Positions 26,793 to 35,699 of a stretch of 64,000 nucleotides of DNA are shown in pieces. The notes below the pieces were generated by a model, which worked only from the letters and a program-made list of their open reading frames with translations, had not been told where the DNA came from and did not search any database. The stretch spans positions 1 through 64,000 of the forward strand of contig NZ_JAJHNP010000001.1 of assembly GCF_020819595.1 (NCBI RefSeq). The letters are read 5' to 3'. Source of the stretch: Streptomyces barringtoniae (lineage in GTDB: Bacteria > Actinomycetota > Actinomycetes > Streptomycetales > Streptomycetaceae). A program made the translations under genes and the position numbers. How positions within the stretch are numbered: the first letter of the stretch is position 1; every line of letters begins with the position of its first letter.

Positions 26793-26807
26793 CCTCATTT
26801 TCCGTCC

Positions 26808-27434
26808 CTACGTCTCCCGCAGTGCCTTGGCCAGTGCGCCGTCCCCCGTCACCGTCACCCGGCCCGTCCGGACCGCGTCGGTCAGGCTCAGCTCACCCCG
26901 GGCGACCGCCTCGCAGGCCGCCGCGTCCATGGTGAGACGGGCGTCGGGCTCGCCCGGTGCCGGCCCGTCGCCGTACACCGTGCCCTCTTCCGCGCCGACC
27001 CGCAGATGGAAGTCCCCCTCCTCCAGCCGGACTTCGACCAGGCCCTCCCCCTCCAGACCCCGCAGCAGCGGCAGGGCGAACCAGTGGGCGCGGACGGCGT
27101 CGGTCGGCCGCCGCTGTCCCAGCTCGGCCTCGCCCCACCGCCCGAGCGCCTGGAGCACCGGCAGCAATTCGCGCCCTCGCCCGGTGAGTTCGTACACGTA
27201 GGCCGCGCCCGGCGGGGGCAGCTTCCGGCGGGTCGTGAGGCCGTCGCGCTCCATGTCCTTCAGCCGGGAGGCGAGTACGTCCGTGCTCACGCCGGGCAGG
27301 TCCGCGTGCAGGTCCGTGTAGCGGCGGGGGCCGGCCAGCAGCTCCCGGACGATCAGCAGGGTCCAGCGGTCGCCGACGAGGTCGAGGGCGCGGGCTGCGG
27401 AACAGTACTGGTCGTAGCTTCGGCGAGGTGGCAT
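26808..27434 (-). CDS. HxlR-family regulator fused to an SCP2-like domain
   Basis: The protein has 208 residues. The N-terminal 110 are a winged helix of the HxlR type: C11 near the start (YDQYCSAARALDLVGDRWTLLIV), then RRYTDLHADLPGVSTDVLASRLKDMERDGL. The C-terminal 90 residues resemble an SCP2/sterol-carrier fold (V-R-L-E-E-G-D-F-H-L-R-V-G, then D-A-R-L-T-M-D-A-A). HxlR proteins often sense electrophiles or oxidants through a cysteine near the first helix; the fused domain suggests a hydrophobic ligand. It is divergent from an aminotransferase gene, and a palindrome lies in the 81-bp gap, so autoregulation with control of the aminotransferase is likely. Confidence 0.85.
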   Translation of the reverse strand: MPPRRSYDQYCSAARALDLVGDRWTLLIVRELLAGPRRYTDLHADLPGVSTDVLASRLKDMERDGLTTRRKLPPPGAAYVYELTGRGRELLPVLQALGRWGEAELGQRRPTDAVRAHWFALPLLRGLEGEGLVEVRLEEGDFHLRVGAEEGTVYGDGPAPGEPDARLTMDAAACEAVARGELSLTDAVRTGRVTVTGDGALAKALRET

Positions 27435-27475
27435 ACGACGCAGTCTAGACAAGATGTTGGACTTTCCAAGCGTCC

Positions 27476-27492
27476 ACTTGGTAAAACCAAGT
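27476..27492. promoter_or_regulatory. Operator candidate ACTTGGT-AAA-ACCAAGT
   Basis: A perfect inverted repeat with 7-bp arms lies in the HxlR/aminotransferase divergent gap, 24 bp before the aminotransferase start. A further ACTTTCCAAG half-site is just upstream at about 27461. Winged-helix regulators of this family bind such sites. Confidence 0.65.
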
Positions 27493-27515
27493 AACACGAG
27501 TTTCCGGAGGGGCGC

Positions 27516-28724
27516 ATGGAGTTCCGGCAGTCGAACAAGCTCAGCGAGGTCTGTTACGAGATCCGCGGCCCGGTGATCGAGCACGCCAACGCGCTGGAGG
27601 AGGCGGGGCACAGCGTGCTGCGCCTGAACACCGGCAACCCCGCCGCCTTCGGCTTCGAGGCGCCGGAGGAGATCCTCCAGGACATGATCCGGATGCTGCC
27701 GCAGGCGCACGGCTACACCGACTCCCGCGGCATCCTCTCCGCCCGCCGGGCGGTCGCCCAGCGCTACCAGAACCTGGGGCTGGAGGTCGGGGTCGACGAC
27801 GTCTACCTCGGCAACGGCGTCTCGGAGCTGGTCTCCATGGCCGTACAGGCGCTGATCGAGGACGGCGACGAAATCCTCATCCCGGCGCCGGACTTCCCGC
27901 TCTGGACCGCCGTGACCACCCTCGCCGGCGGCAAGGCGGTCCACTACCTGTGCGACGAGCAGGCCGACTGGAACCCGGACCTGGCCGACATGGCGTCGAA
28001 GATCACGGACCGTACGAAGGCCGTGGTCATCATCAACCCCAACAACCCCACCGGCGCGGTGTATCCGAAGGAGGTCGTCGAGGGCATCCTGGACCTGGCC
28101 CGCCGGCACGGCCTGATGGTGTTCGCCGACGAGATCTACGACCAGATCCTGTACGACGACGCCGTCCACCACTCGGCCGCCGCCCTCGCCCCCGACCTGG
28201 TCGTGCTCACCTTCTGCGGCCTGTCGAAGACGTACCGGGTCGCGGGCTTCCGCTCCGGCTGGCTGGTGGTGACGGGCCCCAAGCAGCACGCGAAGGACTA
28301 TCTGGAGGGCCTGACCATGCTGGCCTCCATGCGCCTGTGCGCCAACGCGCCCGCCCAGTACGCCATCCAGGCCGCGCTCGGCGGCCGCCAGTCCATCCGC
28401 GAACTGACCCTGCCCGGCGGCCGGTTGTACGAGCAGCGCAACGTGGCCTGGGAGAGGCTGAACGAGATCCCCGGCGTGTCCTGTGTGAAACCCAAGGGCG
28501 CGCTGTACGCGTTCCCGCGCATCGATCCCGAGGTGCACAAGATCCACGACGACGAGAGGTTCGTGCTGGACCTCCTCCTCCGCGAGAAGATCCAGGTCGT
28601 CCAGGGCACCGGCTTCAACTGGCCCTCCCCCGACCACTTCCGCATCCTCACCCTGCCGCACACGGAGGACCTGGAGGCGGCGATCGGCCGCATCGGCCGG
28701 TTCCTCGGCGGGTACCGGCAGTAG
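27516..28724 (+). CDS. Pyridoxal-phosphate aminotransferase, class I/II (AlaA-like)
   Basis: The protein has 402 residues. It has the AlaA/alanine-valine type opening (MEFRQSNKLSEVCYEIRGP), NTGNPA, the cofactor-contacting VVIINPNNPTGAVY, ADEIYDQ with the pyridine-binding aspartate, and the Schiff-base lysine K238 in LSKTYRVAGFRSGW. The C-terminal FRILTLPH arginine binds the substrate carboxylate. Enzymes of this group interconvert alanine and pyruvate with 2-oxoglutarate/glutamate. GGAGG lies seven bases before ATG 27516. Control by the divergent HxlR-type protein is likely. Confidence 0.92.
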   Translation: MEFRQSNKLSEVCYEIRGPVIEHANALEEAGHSVLRLNTGNPAAFGFEAPEEILQDMIRMLPQAHGYTDSRGILSARRAVAQRYQNLGLEVGVDDVYLGNGVSELVSMAVQALIEDGDEILIPAPDFPLWTAVTTLAGGKAVHYLCDEQADWNPDLADMASKITDRTKAVVIINPNNPTGAVYPKEVVEGILDLARRHGLMVFADEIYDQILYDDAVHHSAAALAPDLVVLTFCGLSKTYRVAGFRSGWLVVTGPKQHAKDYLEGLTMLASMRLCANAPAQYAIQAALGGRQSIRELTLPGGRLYEQRNVAWERLNEIPGVSCVKPKGALYAFPRIDPEVHKIHDDERFVLDLLLREKIQVVQGTGFNWPSPDHFRILTLPHTEDLEAAIGRIGRFLGGYRQ

Positions 28725-28942
28725 CCGCGCCGTACCCTGCAGGGCTGTCGGCGTGTCCGGGGCAAGTCGACGGCGGGGTCCGCCTGTCCGGGTTTCGCGA
28801 AGATGTGCGAGGATCACGTGGCCCGCCGTCTCCGACGGCGTGGCCGGCCAGGGGAGCCCTCACCGCGTGGTTTCTCCCGGTGCGCTCGACCTGCGCACCG
28901 CCGCTCCCCTGATCCGGTTCCAGCAGACCAGGGGGAGCACCG

Positions 28943-30760
28943 TTGTTCTCGTACAGAAGACCGTCCTCGTCACGCATACGCCGGGTGACCGTCGCCGTGG
29001 TGTGCGGCGCCGCCCTCGGCGGTGGGGTTCCGGCCGCGCAGGCCGGGACGGCCGGATCGCCGGCGCCCACCGGCGGGCAGGAGGCCCGGCAGGCCGCGCG
29101 GTTCTGGACCGCGCAGCGGATGGCGGACGCCAGGCCGCTGGACGGGGGCCGGACGGCGCCGGGCGGGACCGGGCCGGGGGTCGCGGCGGCGGGACGGCCG
29201 CAGGGCACCGTGTTCAAGGGGACGCCGCTGGTGGGGACGTTCTTCGGGTCCGACGGGCCGGGCGGCACCACCTGGCACTGCACCGGCAGTGTCATCGACA
29301 CCTCCGTCCGGAACGTCGTCCTGACCGCGGCCCACTGCGCGCTGAACATGAAGGGCGACTACATCTTCGTCCCGCAGTTCGCCCAGGGCGCCGGCCCCGA
29401 CCAGCAGCCGTACGGCATCTTCCACATCCAGCACGTCTACATCGACCCCCGGTACGCGCCGGACAAGGGCTCGTCGACCACCAAGGGCGCCTCGTCCGAC
29501 CTGGACACCGCGTTCGCGCGGGTCTCCGCCAACCAGAAGGGCCAGAGCCTCGAGGACGCGGTGGGCGGCGGACTGACCTTCACCCGGGCCGGCGGCTACA
29601 CGCACAACAACGTGACCGTTGTCGGCTACCCCTCGTACCAGCACAACAGCACGGGGCAGGCCGTCAAGTGCACCGTGCCGACGACACAGCTCCCCGGCTA
29701 CCGGCAGATGGCCATGACGTGCGGCGGCTACTACGGCGGCACGTCCGGCAGCCCGTGGATCACCGACTACCAGGACGGTGCCCGCACCGGACACGTCATC
29801 GGCAACCTCGGCGGCTACAACGGCGGTGGCAACGACGCGAACGTCGACTACGTCAGCTACGCCCCGGCGTTCGGCGCCGACGCCGCGAACCTCCTCGCGG
29901 ACGCGGTGGCCGGCCAGGACCCGCCCTCCGGTCTGCCGCCCTACCAGGGCCTGCAGTTGCCCGGCGGCGCGGCCCGCTGGCAGAAGGCCACGCTGATGGC
30001 ATCCGCCGACTACACCGGCGACCACCTCGGCGATCTGCTCGTCGTCTGGTCCGACGGCGGGGTCACCCTGTACCCCGGGGACGGCCAGGGCGCGTTCGGG
30101 GCCGAGGAGCGGCTGCTGAAGGCCAACTCCACGTGGACGCACGCCCGCAGCATCACCGGCGGGACGTTCGGCGGCACCCGGCCGGGCCTGCTGGTGCGCT
30201 GGTCCGACGGTGAGGTCACCCTGTACCCGGCGCTCGGCACCTCGGGAGTGGGCCGTGAGGTCCAGATGGCGAAGCCCAACTCCGACTGGAAGAACGTCGT
30301 ACAGCTCACCGCCGGGCAGTTCCACGGGGCGAAGGGCGCGACCGATCTGCTGGCGCGCCGGTCCGACGGCAGCCTGCTGCTGTACACGGGCATCAGCTCC
30401 GGCTCCTTCGGCACCCCCAAGCGGCTCCTCGGGGCGAACGGCACCTGGAGCAAGGCCGCGCTGCTGACCGGCGGCGCCCTCAAGGGCACGGCCGGCGCGG
30501 ATCTGCTCGTGCGCTGGTCCGACGGCTCGCTCGACAGCTGCACCGGCGTCTCGGCCGCCGGGCTCGGCACCCGGTCCCGGCTGGTCGGCCCGAACGGCAC
30601 GTGGCAGCACGCCCAGGTCATGACCACCGGTGACCTCACCTCCGACCACACCGGCAACGACCTGGTCGTGCGCTGGTCCGACGGCGAGACCTCGCTGTAC
30701 GCCGAAACCGGCCCCAAGGCCCTCGGCGCCGAGAACACACTGGTCCTGCCGGGCACCTGA
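28943..30760 (+). CDS. Secreted trypsin-like serine protease with VCBS/FG-GAP-type repeats
   Basis: The protein has 605 residues with a TTG start supported by GGGGGA at 28931-28936. A signal peptide ends near residue 34 (AAQA). The protease domain (about 90-335) has the triad H131 (LTAAHC), D188 (SSDLDTAF) and S270 (GGTSGSPW). The C-terminal half (about 345-600) consists of five repeats of roughly 50 residues, each with W-S-D-G or R-S-D-G followed by a L-Y-x-G strand, as in VCBS/FG-GAP propeller proteins; these probably bind a surface or substrate. No prosegment longer than about 50 residues is present. The 218-bp upstream gap holds nothing I can name. Confidence 0.9.
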   Translation: MFSYRRPSSSRIRRVTVAVVCGAALGGGVPAAQAGTAGSPAPTGGQEARQAARFWTAQRMADARPLDGGRTAPGGTGPGVAAAGRPQGTVFKGTPLVGTFFGSDGPGGTTWHCTGSVIDTSVRNVVLTAAHCALNMKGDYIFVPQFAQGAGPDQQPYGIFHIQHVYIDPRYAPDKGSSTTKGASSDLDTAFARVSANQKGQSLEDAVGGGLTFTRAGGYTHNNVTVVGYPSYQHNSTGQAVKCTVPTTQLPGYRQMAMTCGGYYGGTSGSPWITDYQDGARTGHVIGNLGGYNGGGNDANVDYVSYAPAFGADAANLLADAVAGQDPPSGLPPYQGLQLPGGAARWQKATLMASADYTGDHLGDLLVVWSDGGVTLYPGDGQGAFGAEERLLKANSTWTHARSITGGTFGGTRPGLLVRWSDGEVTLYPALGTSGVGREVQMAKPNSDWKNVVQLTAGQFHGAKGATDLLARRSDGSLLLYTGISSGSFGTPKRLLGANGTWSKAALLTGGALKGTAGADLLVRWSDGSLDSCTGVSAAGLGTRSRLVGPNGTWQHAQVMTTGDLTSDHTGNDLVVRWSDGETSLYAETGPKALGAENTLVLPGT

Positions 30761-30967
30761 CCGACGCCACGACACCTCAGCGGGAACGGTGCGCGCGACG
30801 ACCGGCACGCCACCGCCCTCGCCGCAGTCACCGTCGGCCTGCGGCACACCCGACCACCATCGACGAGGCGGGCGCGTCCCTGGAGAACGGCCGTCTGGCC
30901 GAGTCCGTCCTGCGGGGGCAGCCTCCCTGTGACACCGTGCTGACAGACGAGCGGGAAGGGCGCTGAC

Positions 30968-31567
30968 GTGGGTGACCTCTTTCTCGTCCGGCACGGCGAG
31001 ACCGAGTGGTCGCGGTCCGGACGGCACACCGGCTGGACCGACCTACCCCTCACCGGGCACGGGCGGGAGGAGGCACGCCGGCTGCTGCCGCTGATCCGCT
31101 CGCACCGGATCGGGGCCGCGTTCGTCAGCCCCCTGCAGCGGGCCCGGGAGACCGCCGAGCTGATCGGCATCCCGGACGCCCGGGTCGACGCCGACCTGCG
31201 CGAATGGGACTACGGCGGGTACGAGGGCGTGACCACCGTGGAGATCCAGCGCAGCCGCCCGGGCTGGTTCCTGTTCACGGACGGGGTCGCGCCGGGGCCG
31301 CCGGAGCATCCGGGCGAGACCCCGGAGCAGGTCGGCGAGCGCGCCGACCGGATGCTGGGCAAGGTCGACGCCGCCCTGGCCGACACCGAGGGCGTCGTCG
31401 TCCTGATCGCCCACGGCCACTTCCTGCGCGTCCTCACCGCCCGCCGCCTCGGCCTCCCGCCCCAGCACGGCGCGCTGTTCCAGCTGGCCACGGGAACCCT
31501 GTGCCGGCTGGGCACGGAGCACGGCCGGCCGGTGGTGGCGGGGTGGAACATCCGGCCACGGGAGTAG
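30968..31567 (+). CDS. Histidine phosphatase family protein (phosphoglycerate-mutase-like)
   Basis: The protein has 199 residues with the phosphohistidine motif LVRHGETEWS at residues 6-15, the second arginine in SPLQRARETAEL, and the late acidic/histidine motif VLIAHGHFLRVL. Size and motifs match small broad-specificity phosphatases of the branch. GTG 30968 has GGAAGGG upstream. The exact substrate cannot be told from sequence. The 207-bp gap before it shows no gene I can support. Confidence 0.9.
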   Translation: MGDLFLVRHGETEWSRSGRHTGWTDLPLTGHGREEARRLLPLIRSHRIGAAFVSPLQRARETAELIGIPDARVDADLREWDYGGYEGVTTVEIQRSRPGWFLFTDGVAPGPPEHPGETPEQVGERADRMLGKVDAALADTEGVVVLIAHGHFLRVLTARRLGLPPQHGALFQLATGTLCRLGTEHGRPVVAGWNIRPRE

Positions 31568-31697
31568 GCCCCGACAGGCCCCCGGCACGGGGCCCGCTGC
31601 GGGTGGCGGCCGCGTTGTCGGTCCCGGGTCGTACTCTGCGAAGCGGGCCGTGTGACGGGCGGCCCCGGGCAGGGGACGGGAGCGGAAGGAGTGCGCT

Positions 31698-32327
31698 GTG
31701 AGCCGACCGCCGACCGCCGCGCAGCGGCGGGTGATCGAGGCCGCCGACCCGGTGACCGGGCGGCTTCGCGGTACGGAGACGCAGCTGGCGGCGCTGGTGA
31801 AACGGGGGCTGGCCTTCCGGCATCCGCGGCCGCCGCACGAGCACTTCCTCACCCCGGCGGGACATCGTATACGCGAGGCGGTGCCCGAGGCGGCGGAGGA
31901 GTCGGAGAAACCCGCCCCGGACGCGGGGGTGTTCGCGGCGCGGGTCGGCGGCGAGGAGGAGCCGCCCGCGGACGGTCCGGCGCGGCTGCGTGAGGTGCAC
32001 GGCGCCTGGCAGGGGCTGCTGGAGCTGCGCCGGATGACCAACACCGACGGCGCGGTGGACCGGCCGTGCGGCTGGGAGCGCGCGCATCTGGTGCGGGCGG
32101 CGGCGCTGGCCCTGGAGGCGGCCGGGCACCATCCGGCGAGCGGGGGCGCGGACGGCTACCGGGTGCGGGCGACCCCGCAGCCGGAGGCGGTCGCCGTGTA
32201 CGCGGCGGACGCGGACAGCCTGGCGGCCTGTGCGGCCACGCTGGAGGGCGCGGGCTGGCAGGCCGGCGAGTACACCGAGCCGCGCACGAGGGTGCGCTAT
32301 CTGCTGGCCTCGCCGCGCCGGGTGTGA
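31698..32327 (+). CDS. Hypothetical protein, Streptomyces type
   Basis: The protein has 209 residues with GTG 31698 and GGAAGGAG 10 bases upstream. The first 70 residues (TAAQRRVIEAADPVTGRLRG, then LVKRGLAFRHP and FLTPAGHRIRE) look like a small winged-helix module, in which a question about a locus ends with 'restart of growth' helices typical of marR-like wings. The C-terminal half (LVRAAALALEAAGH, V-A-V-Y-A-A-D, ACAATLEGAGW) has an alternating helix-strand pattern. I do not recognise a family. It precedes a thioesterase gene by 52 bp and may be cotranscribed. Confidence 0.7.
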   Translation: MSRPPTAAQRRVIEAADPVTGRLRGTETQLAALVKRGLAFRHPRPPHEHFLTPAGHRIREAVPEAAEESEKPAPDAGVFAARVGGEEEPPADGPARLREVHGAWQGLLELRRMTNTDGAVDRPCGWERAHLVRAAALALEAAGHHPASGGADGYRVRATPQPEAVAVYAADADSLAACAATLEGAGWQAGEYTEPRTRVRYLLASPRRV

Positions 32328-32379
32328 GCGGCGTGCCAAGATCGATCGACCGGATATTCGAATGCGAGAAGGGCAAGCA

Positions 32380-32802
32380 GTGGCCGAACCGTTTTCCGTC
32401 CGTGTGACCGTCCGCGGCTACGAGACCGACACCCAGGGACACCTGAACCAGTCCGTGTACCTCAACTACGCGGAGCACGCCCGCTGGTCGCTGCTCCAGG
32501 CGGCCGGCATCAGCCAGGCCCGGCTGGTGGGCCAAGGTGTGGGCCCGGTGGCGCTGGAGACGACGATCCGCTTCCTGCGCGAGCTGCTCGCCGGCGACGA
32601 GGTCGATGTGACCTGTGAGTTCGAGTGGGGCGGCGGCAGGACCTTCCGGATCGTGCAGGAGATACGCAAGACCGACGGCACCCTGGCGGCCGAGGTCAGC
32701 GGGGTGGGCGGCCTGCTGGACCTGAAGGAGCGCAAGCTGGTCGCCGACCCGCGGGAGGTGTTCAAGGAACTGACGACGGACCTCACCCTGTTCGGCCTCT
32801 AG
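32380..32802 (+). CDS. Hotdog-fold acyl-CoA thioesterase (4HBT family)
   Basis: The protein has about 140 residues. The motif ETDTQGHLNQSVYLNYAEHARW holds the conserved Asp-x-x-x-H-x-N of 4-hydroxybenzoyl-CoA-type thioesterases, followed by the central helix and five strands. It probably hydrolyses acyl-CoA thioesters in the cytoplasm. GTG 32380 is preferred over ATG 32362 because GAGAAGGG lies seven bases upstream of the former. Confidence 0.9.
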   Translation: MAEPFSVRVTVRGYETDTQGHLNQSVYLNYAEHARWSLLQAAGISQARLVGQGVGPVALETTIRFLRELLAGDEVDVTCEFEWGGGRTFRIVQEIRKTDGTLAAEVSGVGGLLDLKERKLVADPREVFKELTTDLTLFGL

Positions 32803-32812
32803 CGCCCCCTGC

Positions 32813-33075
32813 GGGCCTACGCACCGAGCAGCTCCGGGCCGGTGCCCGGCGTCGTAGGCCGCCCGCACCTCGGCGGTGTACGTCCGGTTCCGCCCGGCCC
32901 AGTCGGTCAACCGCTGCTGGGTGTCCATCAGGACGAGCTGCCGGGCGGGGCGGCGCGCCGGCTCGCGCGCGAGTTGCGCCGGCTGGATCGTCCGTACGGT
33001 CGTCCAGGTCGTACGTCACCGGCCGGCCGCCCGCGATCACGCCGTGCCAGGTGGCCCCGCGCGCCTGAACCGAAT
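32813..33075 (-). pseudogene. Possible frameshifted gene remnant
   Basis: On the minus strand one frame reads GATWHGVIAGGRPVTYDLDD, and near 32985 the coding-like reading continues in another frame with QLAREPARRPARQLVLMD, then QQRLTDWAGRNRTY and EVRAAYDAGHRP, ending near 32813. Codon choice in both parts is Streptomyces-like. Neither part is complete, and I do not recognise the family. It may equally be non-coding. Confidence 0.3.
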
Positions 33076-33117
33076 TCGGATGCGCGGCACCGCGCGTCGC
33101 TGCCATGCTGCGGACCC

Positions 33118-33732
33118 ATGCCCGCACGACGCATCAAGCCCAGCCGCTGCATCTCCGTCGACATCGAGGCCGACGGGCCGATCCCGGGGCCGTACTCCAT
33201 GCTGAGCATCGGCGCGGTCGTGGCCGGCACGCAGGACGCCGACGGCTTCACCCCGGGGGACCCGGAACGGCAGACCTTCTACCGCGAACTGCGGCCGATC
33301 TGCGACGACTTCGTCCCCGAGGCGCTGGCGGTCAGCGGCCTGGACCGGGACCGGCTGGCCGCAGAGGGTGCCGAACCTGCCGTCGCGCTGGCCGAGTTCA
33401 GCGCCTGGGTGCGGGAGGTGAGCGCGGGCGCGCAGCCGGTGATGTGCGGCTATCCGGCGTCGTACGACTGGACGTTCCTGTACTGGTATCTGATCAGGTT
33501 CACCGGAGAGAGCCCCTTCGGGCACTCCGGCTGCCTGGACATGAAGACGCTCTACGCCACCAAGGCCGGGCTGCCGCTGCGGGCGGTGGCCAAGGGCACG
33601 ATGCCCCGGCACCTCCTCTCCCGGCGCCGGCACACCCACCACGCCCTGGACGACGCGATCGAGCAGGCGGAGCTGCTGGCGAACCTCATGGCGTGGCCCG
33701 GTCCCGGCGGAGTGGCACCGCTACCTGCTTGA
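33118..33732 (+). CDS. DnaQ-like 3'-5' exonuclease family protein
   Basis: The protein has 204 residues. SVDIEADGP at 13-21 supplies the D-x-E metal ligands, CGYPASYDWTFLYWYL the second aspartate region, and HHALDDAIEQAELL the H-x(4)-D motif of the DEDDh class. It lacks the extra domains of polymerase epsilon subunits, so it is a stand-alone RNase T/oligoribonuclease-type exonuclease of unknown substrate. ATG 33118 is chosen because homology starts just after it. Its last codons run into the antisense channel remnant downstream. Confidence 0.85.
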   Translation: MPARRIKPSRCISVDIEADGPIPGPYSMLSIGAVVAGTQDADGFTPGDPERQTFYRELRPICDDFVPEALAVSGLDRDRLAAEGAEPAVALAEFSAWVREVSAGAQPVMCGYPASYDWTFLYWYLIRFTGESPFGHSGCLDMKTLYATKAGLPLRAVAKGTMPRHLLSRRRHTHHALDDAIEQAELLANLMAWPGPGGVAPLPA

Positions 33733-34060
33733 AGCCGTAGTAGAGGGCGAGCAGGCCGTGCGCGGCCAGGGTCCTGTGGTGGCACCTCACCCGCACCGGC
33801 CACCTCCCGCCGCGTGCGCGGCGGCGTCTGCGCGCAGGTACTCGGCGGGCATGGCGGTCGGCCAGGGCACGATGGCCACGACCATCAGCACCAGCAGGTT
33901 CAGGAACATCAGCGGGCGGTCGACGCGGGCGACACAGCTGAACAGCTGATGATGGTTGACCCACATGATGCCGATGACCAGGAAGCCGACCACATAGGCG
34001 GCGTACGACGGCCACTGCGCGCCGATCGCGTGCCACCGGCCCCCGTGGTCGTCCAGGACT
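33686..34060 (-). pseudogene. Decayed TMEM175-like potassium channel gene
   Basis: The reading VVGFLVIGIMWVNHHQLF, then DRPLMFLNLLVLMVVAIVPWPTAM and EYLRAD, is characteristic of bacterial TMEM175 (DUF1211) proteins. The first helix with its F-S-D pore motif is missing upstream. After EYLRAD a frameshift is needed to reach the last helix (AAHGLLALYYGFKQVAVPL). N-terminal loss plus a frameshift argues for a pseudogene. It lies between the exonuclease gene and the permease gene. Confidence 0.65.
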
Positions 34061-34122
34061 GCCGTACGCGCCCGTGCGGGGCACGGCGATCGCCGTGCCC
34101 CGCGCGAGGGTTCAGGGGGTGT

Positions 34123-35490
34123 TCAGTGGGCGGGCGTGAGTTCCTGCCCCGCCTCCATCGGGTGCGTGACGTCCTCGGCCTCCGTGCCCTTGCCCATGTG
34201 GTTGAAGATGAGGTTGAGGACGACGGCCGCGACACAGCCGGTGGAGATGCCGGAGTCCAGGACGATCCTCGCGGTGTCGGGGAAGGCGTGGTAGAAGTCC
34301 GGCACGGTGATCGGGATGATGCCGACCGCGAGGGAAACGGCGACGATCAGGACGTTGTTGTCCTTCTCCAGGCCGGCCCGGACCAGGGTCTGGATGCCGC
34401 TCGCGGCGACCGACCCGAACATGACGACGCCGGCGCCGCCGAGGACCGGGCGGGGGACGACCGCGATGAGGGAGGCGGCCATCGGGCACAGGCCCATCAG
34501 GACGAGGAAGCCGCCGCCGACGGCGACGACGAAGCGGCTGCGGATCCTCGTCATGGCGACGAGGCCGATGTTCTGGGCGAAGGCGCTGCACATGAAGCCG
34601 TTGAACAGCGGGCTGAGAGCGGAACCCAGGGTGTCGGCGCGCAGGCCGGCCGCGATGACCTTCTCGTCCGCGGGGCGTTCGACGATCTCTCCGAGCGCCA
34701 GCATGTCGGCGGTGGACTCCGTCATGGAGACGACCATCACCACGCACATCGACAGGATCGCCGCGAGGTGGAAGGTGGGGGCGCCGAAGTGGAAGGGGGT
34801 CGGGAAACCGACGACGGCGGAGTGCGCGACGGGGCTGAAGTCGGTGACGCCGAAGGGGATCGCGATGAGCGTGCCGATGACCAGGCCGAGCAGGACCGCG
34901 ATCTGCTTGACGAAACCGCGGGTGAAACGGCGCAGCAGCAGGACGATCAGGAGGGTGACGGCAGCCAGGGTGAGGTTGGTGGTCGAGCCGTAGTCGTGCG
35001 CGGCGGGGTTCGGTCCCTGGGCCCAGCCGAACGCGACCGGGAGCAGGGAGACGCCGATCAGGGTGATGACCGAGCCGGTCACGACGGGCGGGAAGAAGCG
35101 GATTGCCCTGCTGAAGAAGGGGGCCGCTATGAAGCCGAGCAGGCCGGCGACCATGACCGCGCCGAAGATCATCGGCAGGGCGTCGGACTTGTCCTTGGCG
35201 GACGCCACGATCGCCGTCATGGGGGCGACGCCGGCGAAGGTCACGCCGTTGACGAAGGGCAGGCGGGCGCCGATCTTCCAGAAGCCGAGGGTCTGCAGGA
35301 AGGTGGCGAGCCCGGCGGTGAACAGGCAGGCTCCGGTGAGGAAGGTGAGGTCTTTGCCGGACAGGCCTACGGCCGCGCCGACGATCAGGGGTGGGGCGAC
35401 GACTCCGGCGTACATGGCGGCCACGTGCTGCAGGCCGCTGGTCGCCATTTTGAGGGCGGGGAGTTTCTCGTCAACAGGGTGGGCGGCCAC
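34123..35490 (-). CDS. NCS2-family uracil/xanthine/urate permease
   Basis: The protein has 455 residues and about 14 hydrophobic segments. The NCS2 signature is present: QHVAAMYAGVVAPPLIVG at the start, the ESTADMLALGE motif of the eighth helix and FNGFMCSAFAQNIGLVAMTR of the tenth-helix region. The close fit to the UacT/PucJ type and the purine-degradation genes next to it suggest import of urate or xanthine with protons. GTG 35490 has GAGGAG six bases upstream. A 10-bp direct repeat (GTCGACGTGG twice, 35522-35541) lies in the upstream region. Confidence 0.92.
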   Translation of the reverse strand: MAAHPVDEKLPALKMATSGLQHVAAMYAGVVAPPLIVGAAVGLSGKDLTFLTGACLFTAGLATFLQTLGFWKIGARLPFVNGVTFAGVAPMTAIVASAKDKSDALPMIFGAVMVAGLLGFIAAPFFSRAIRFFPPVVTGSVITLIGVSLLPVAFGWAQGPNPAAHDYGSTTNLTLAAVTLLIVLLLRRFTRGFVKQIAVLLGLVIGTLIAIPFGVTDFSPVAHSAVVGFPTPFHFGAPTFHLAAILSMCVVMVVSMTESTADMLALGEIVERPADEKVIAAGLRADTLGSALSPLFNGFMCSAFAQNIGLVAMTRIRSRFVVAVGGGFLVLMGLCPMAASLIAVVPRPVLGGAGVVMFGSVAASGIQTLVRAGLEKDNNVLIVAVSLAVGIIPITVPDFYHAFPDTARIVLDSGISTGCVAAVVLNLIFNHMGKGTEAEDVTHPMEAGQELTPAH

Positions 35491-35699
35491 GGCGGCTCCT
35501 CCGGTCGGGTGACACGTCGCCGTCGACGTGGGTCGACGTGGGTTTCATGGAGGTGGTGCGTGTGGTCGTGCGGGACCGGGACGGGGGTGCTGCCTGAGCG
35601 GGCCGAGCGGTGACCGTTCCGGGGCGCGTGCGTGCACACGCGCCCCGGAGACGGCTGCCGTGGACCCCGCTCGGGTCCACGGACCCCGGCCGGGAGCCG

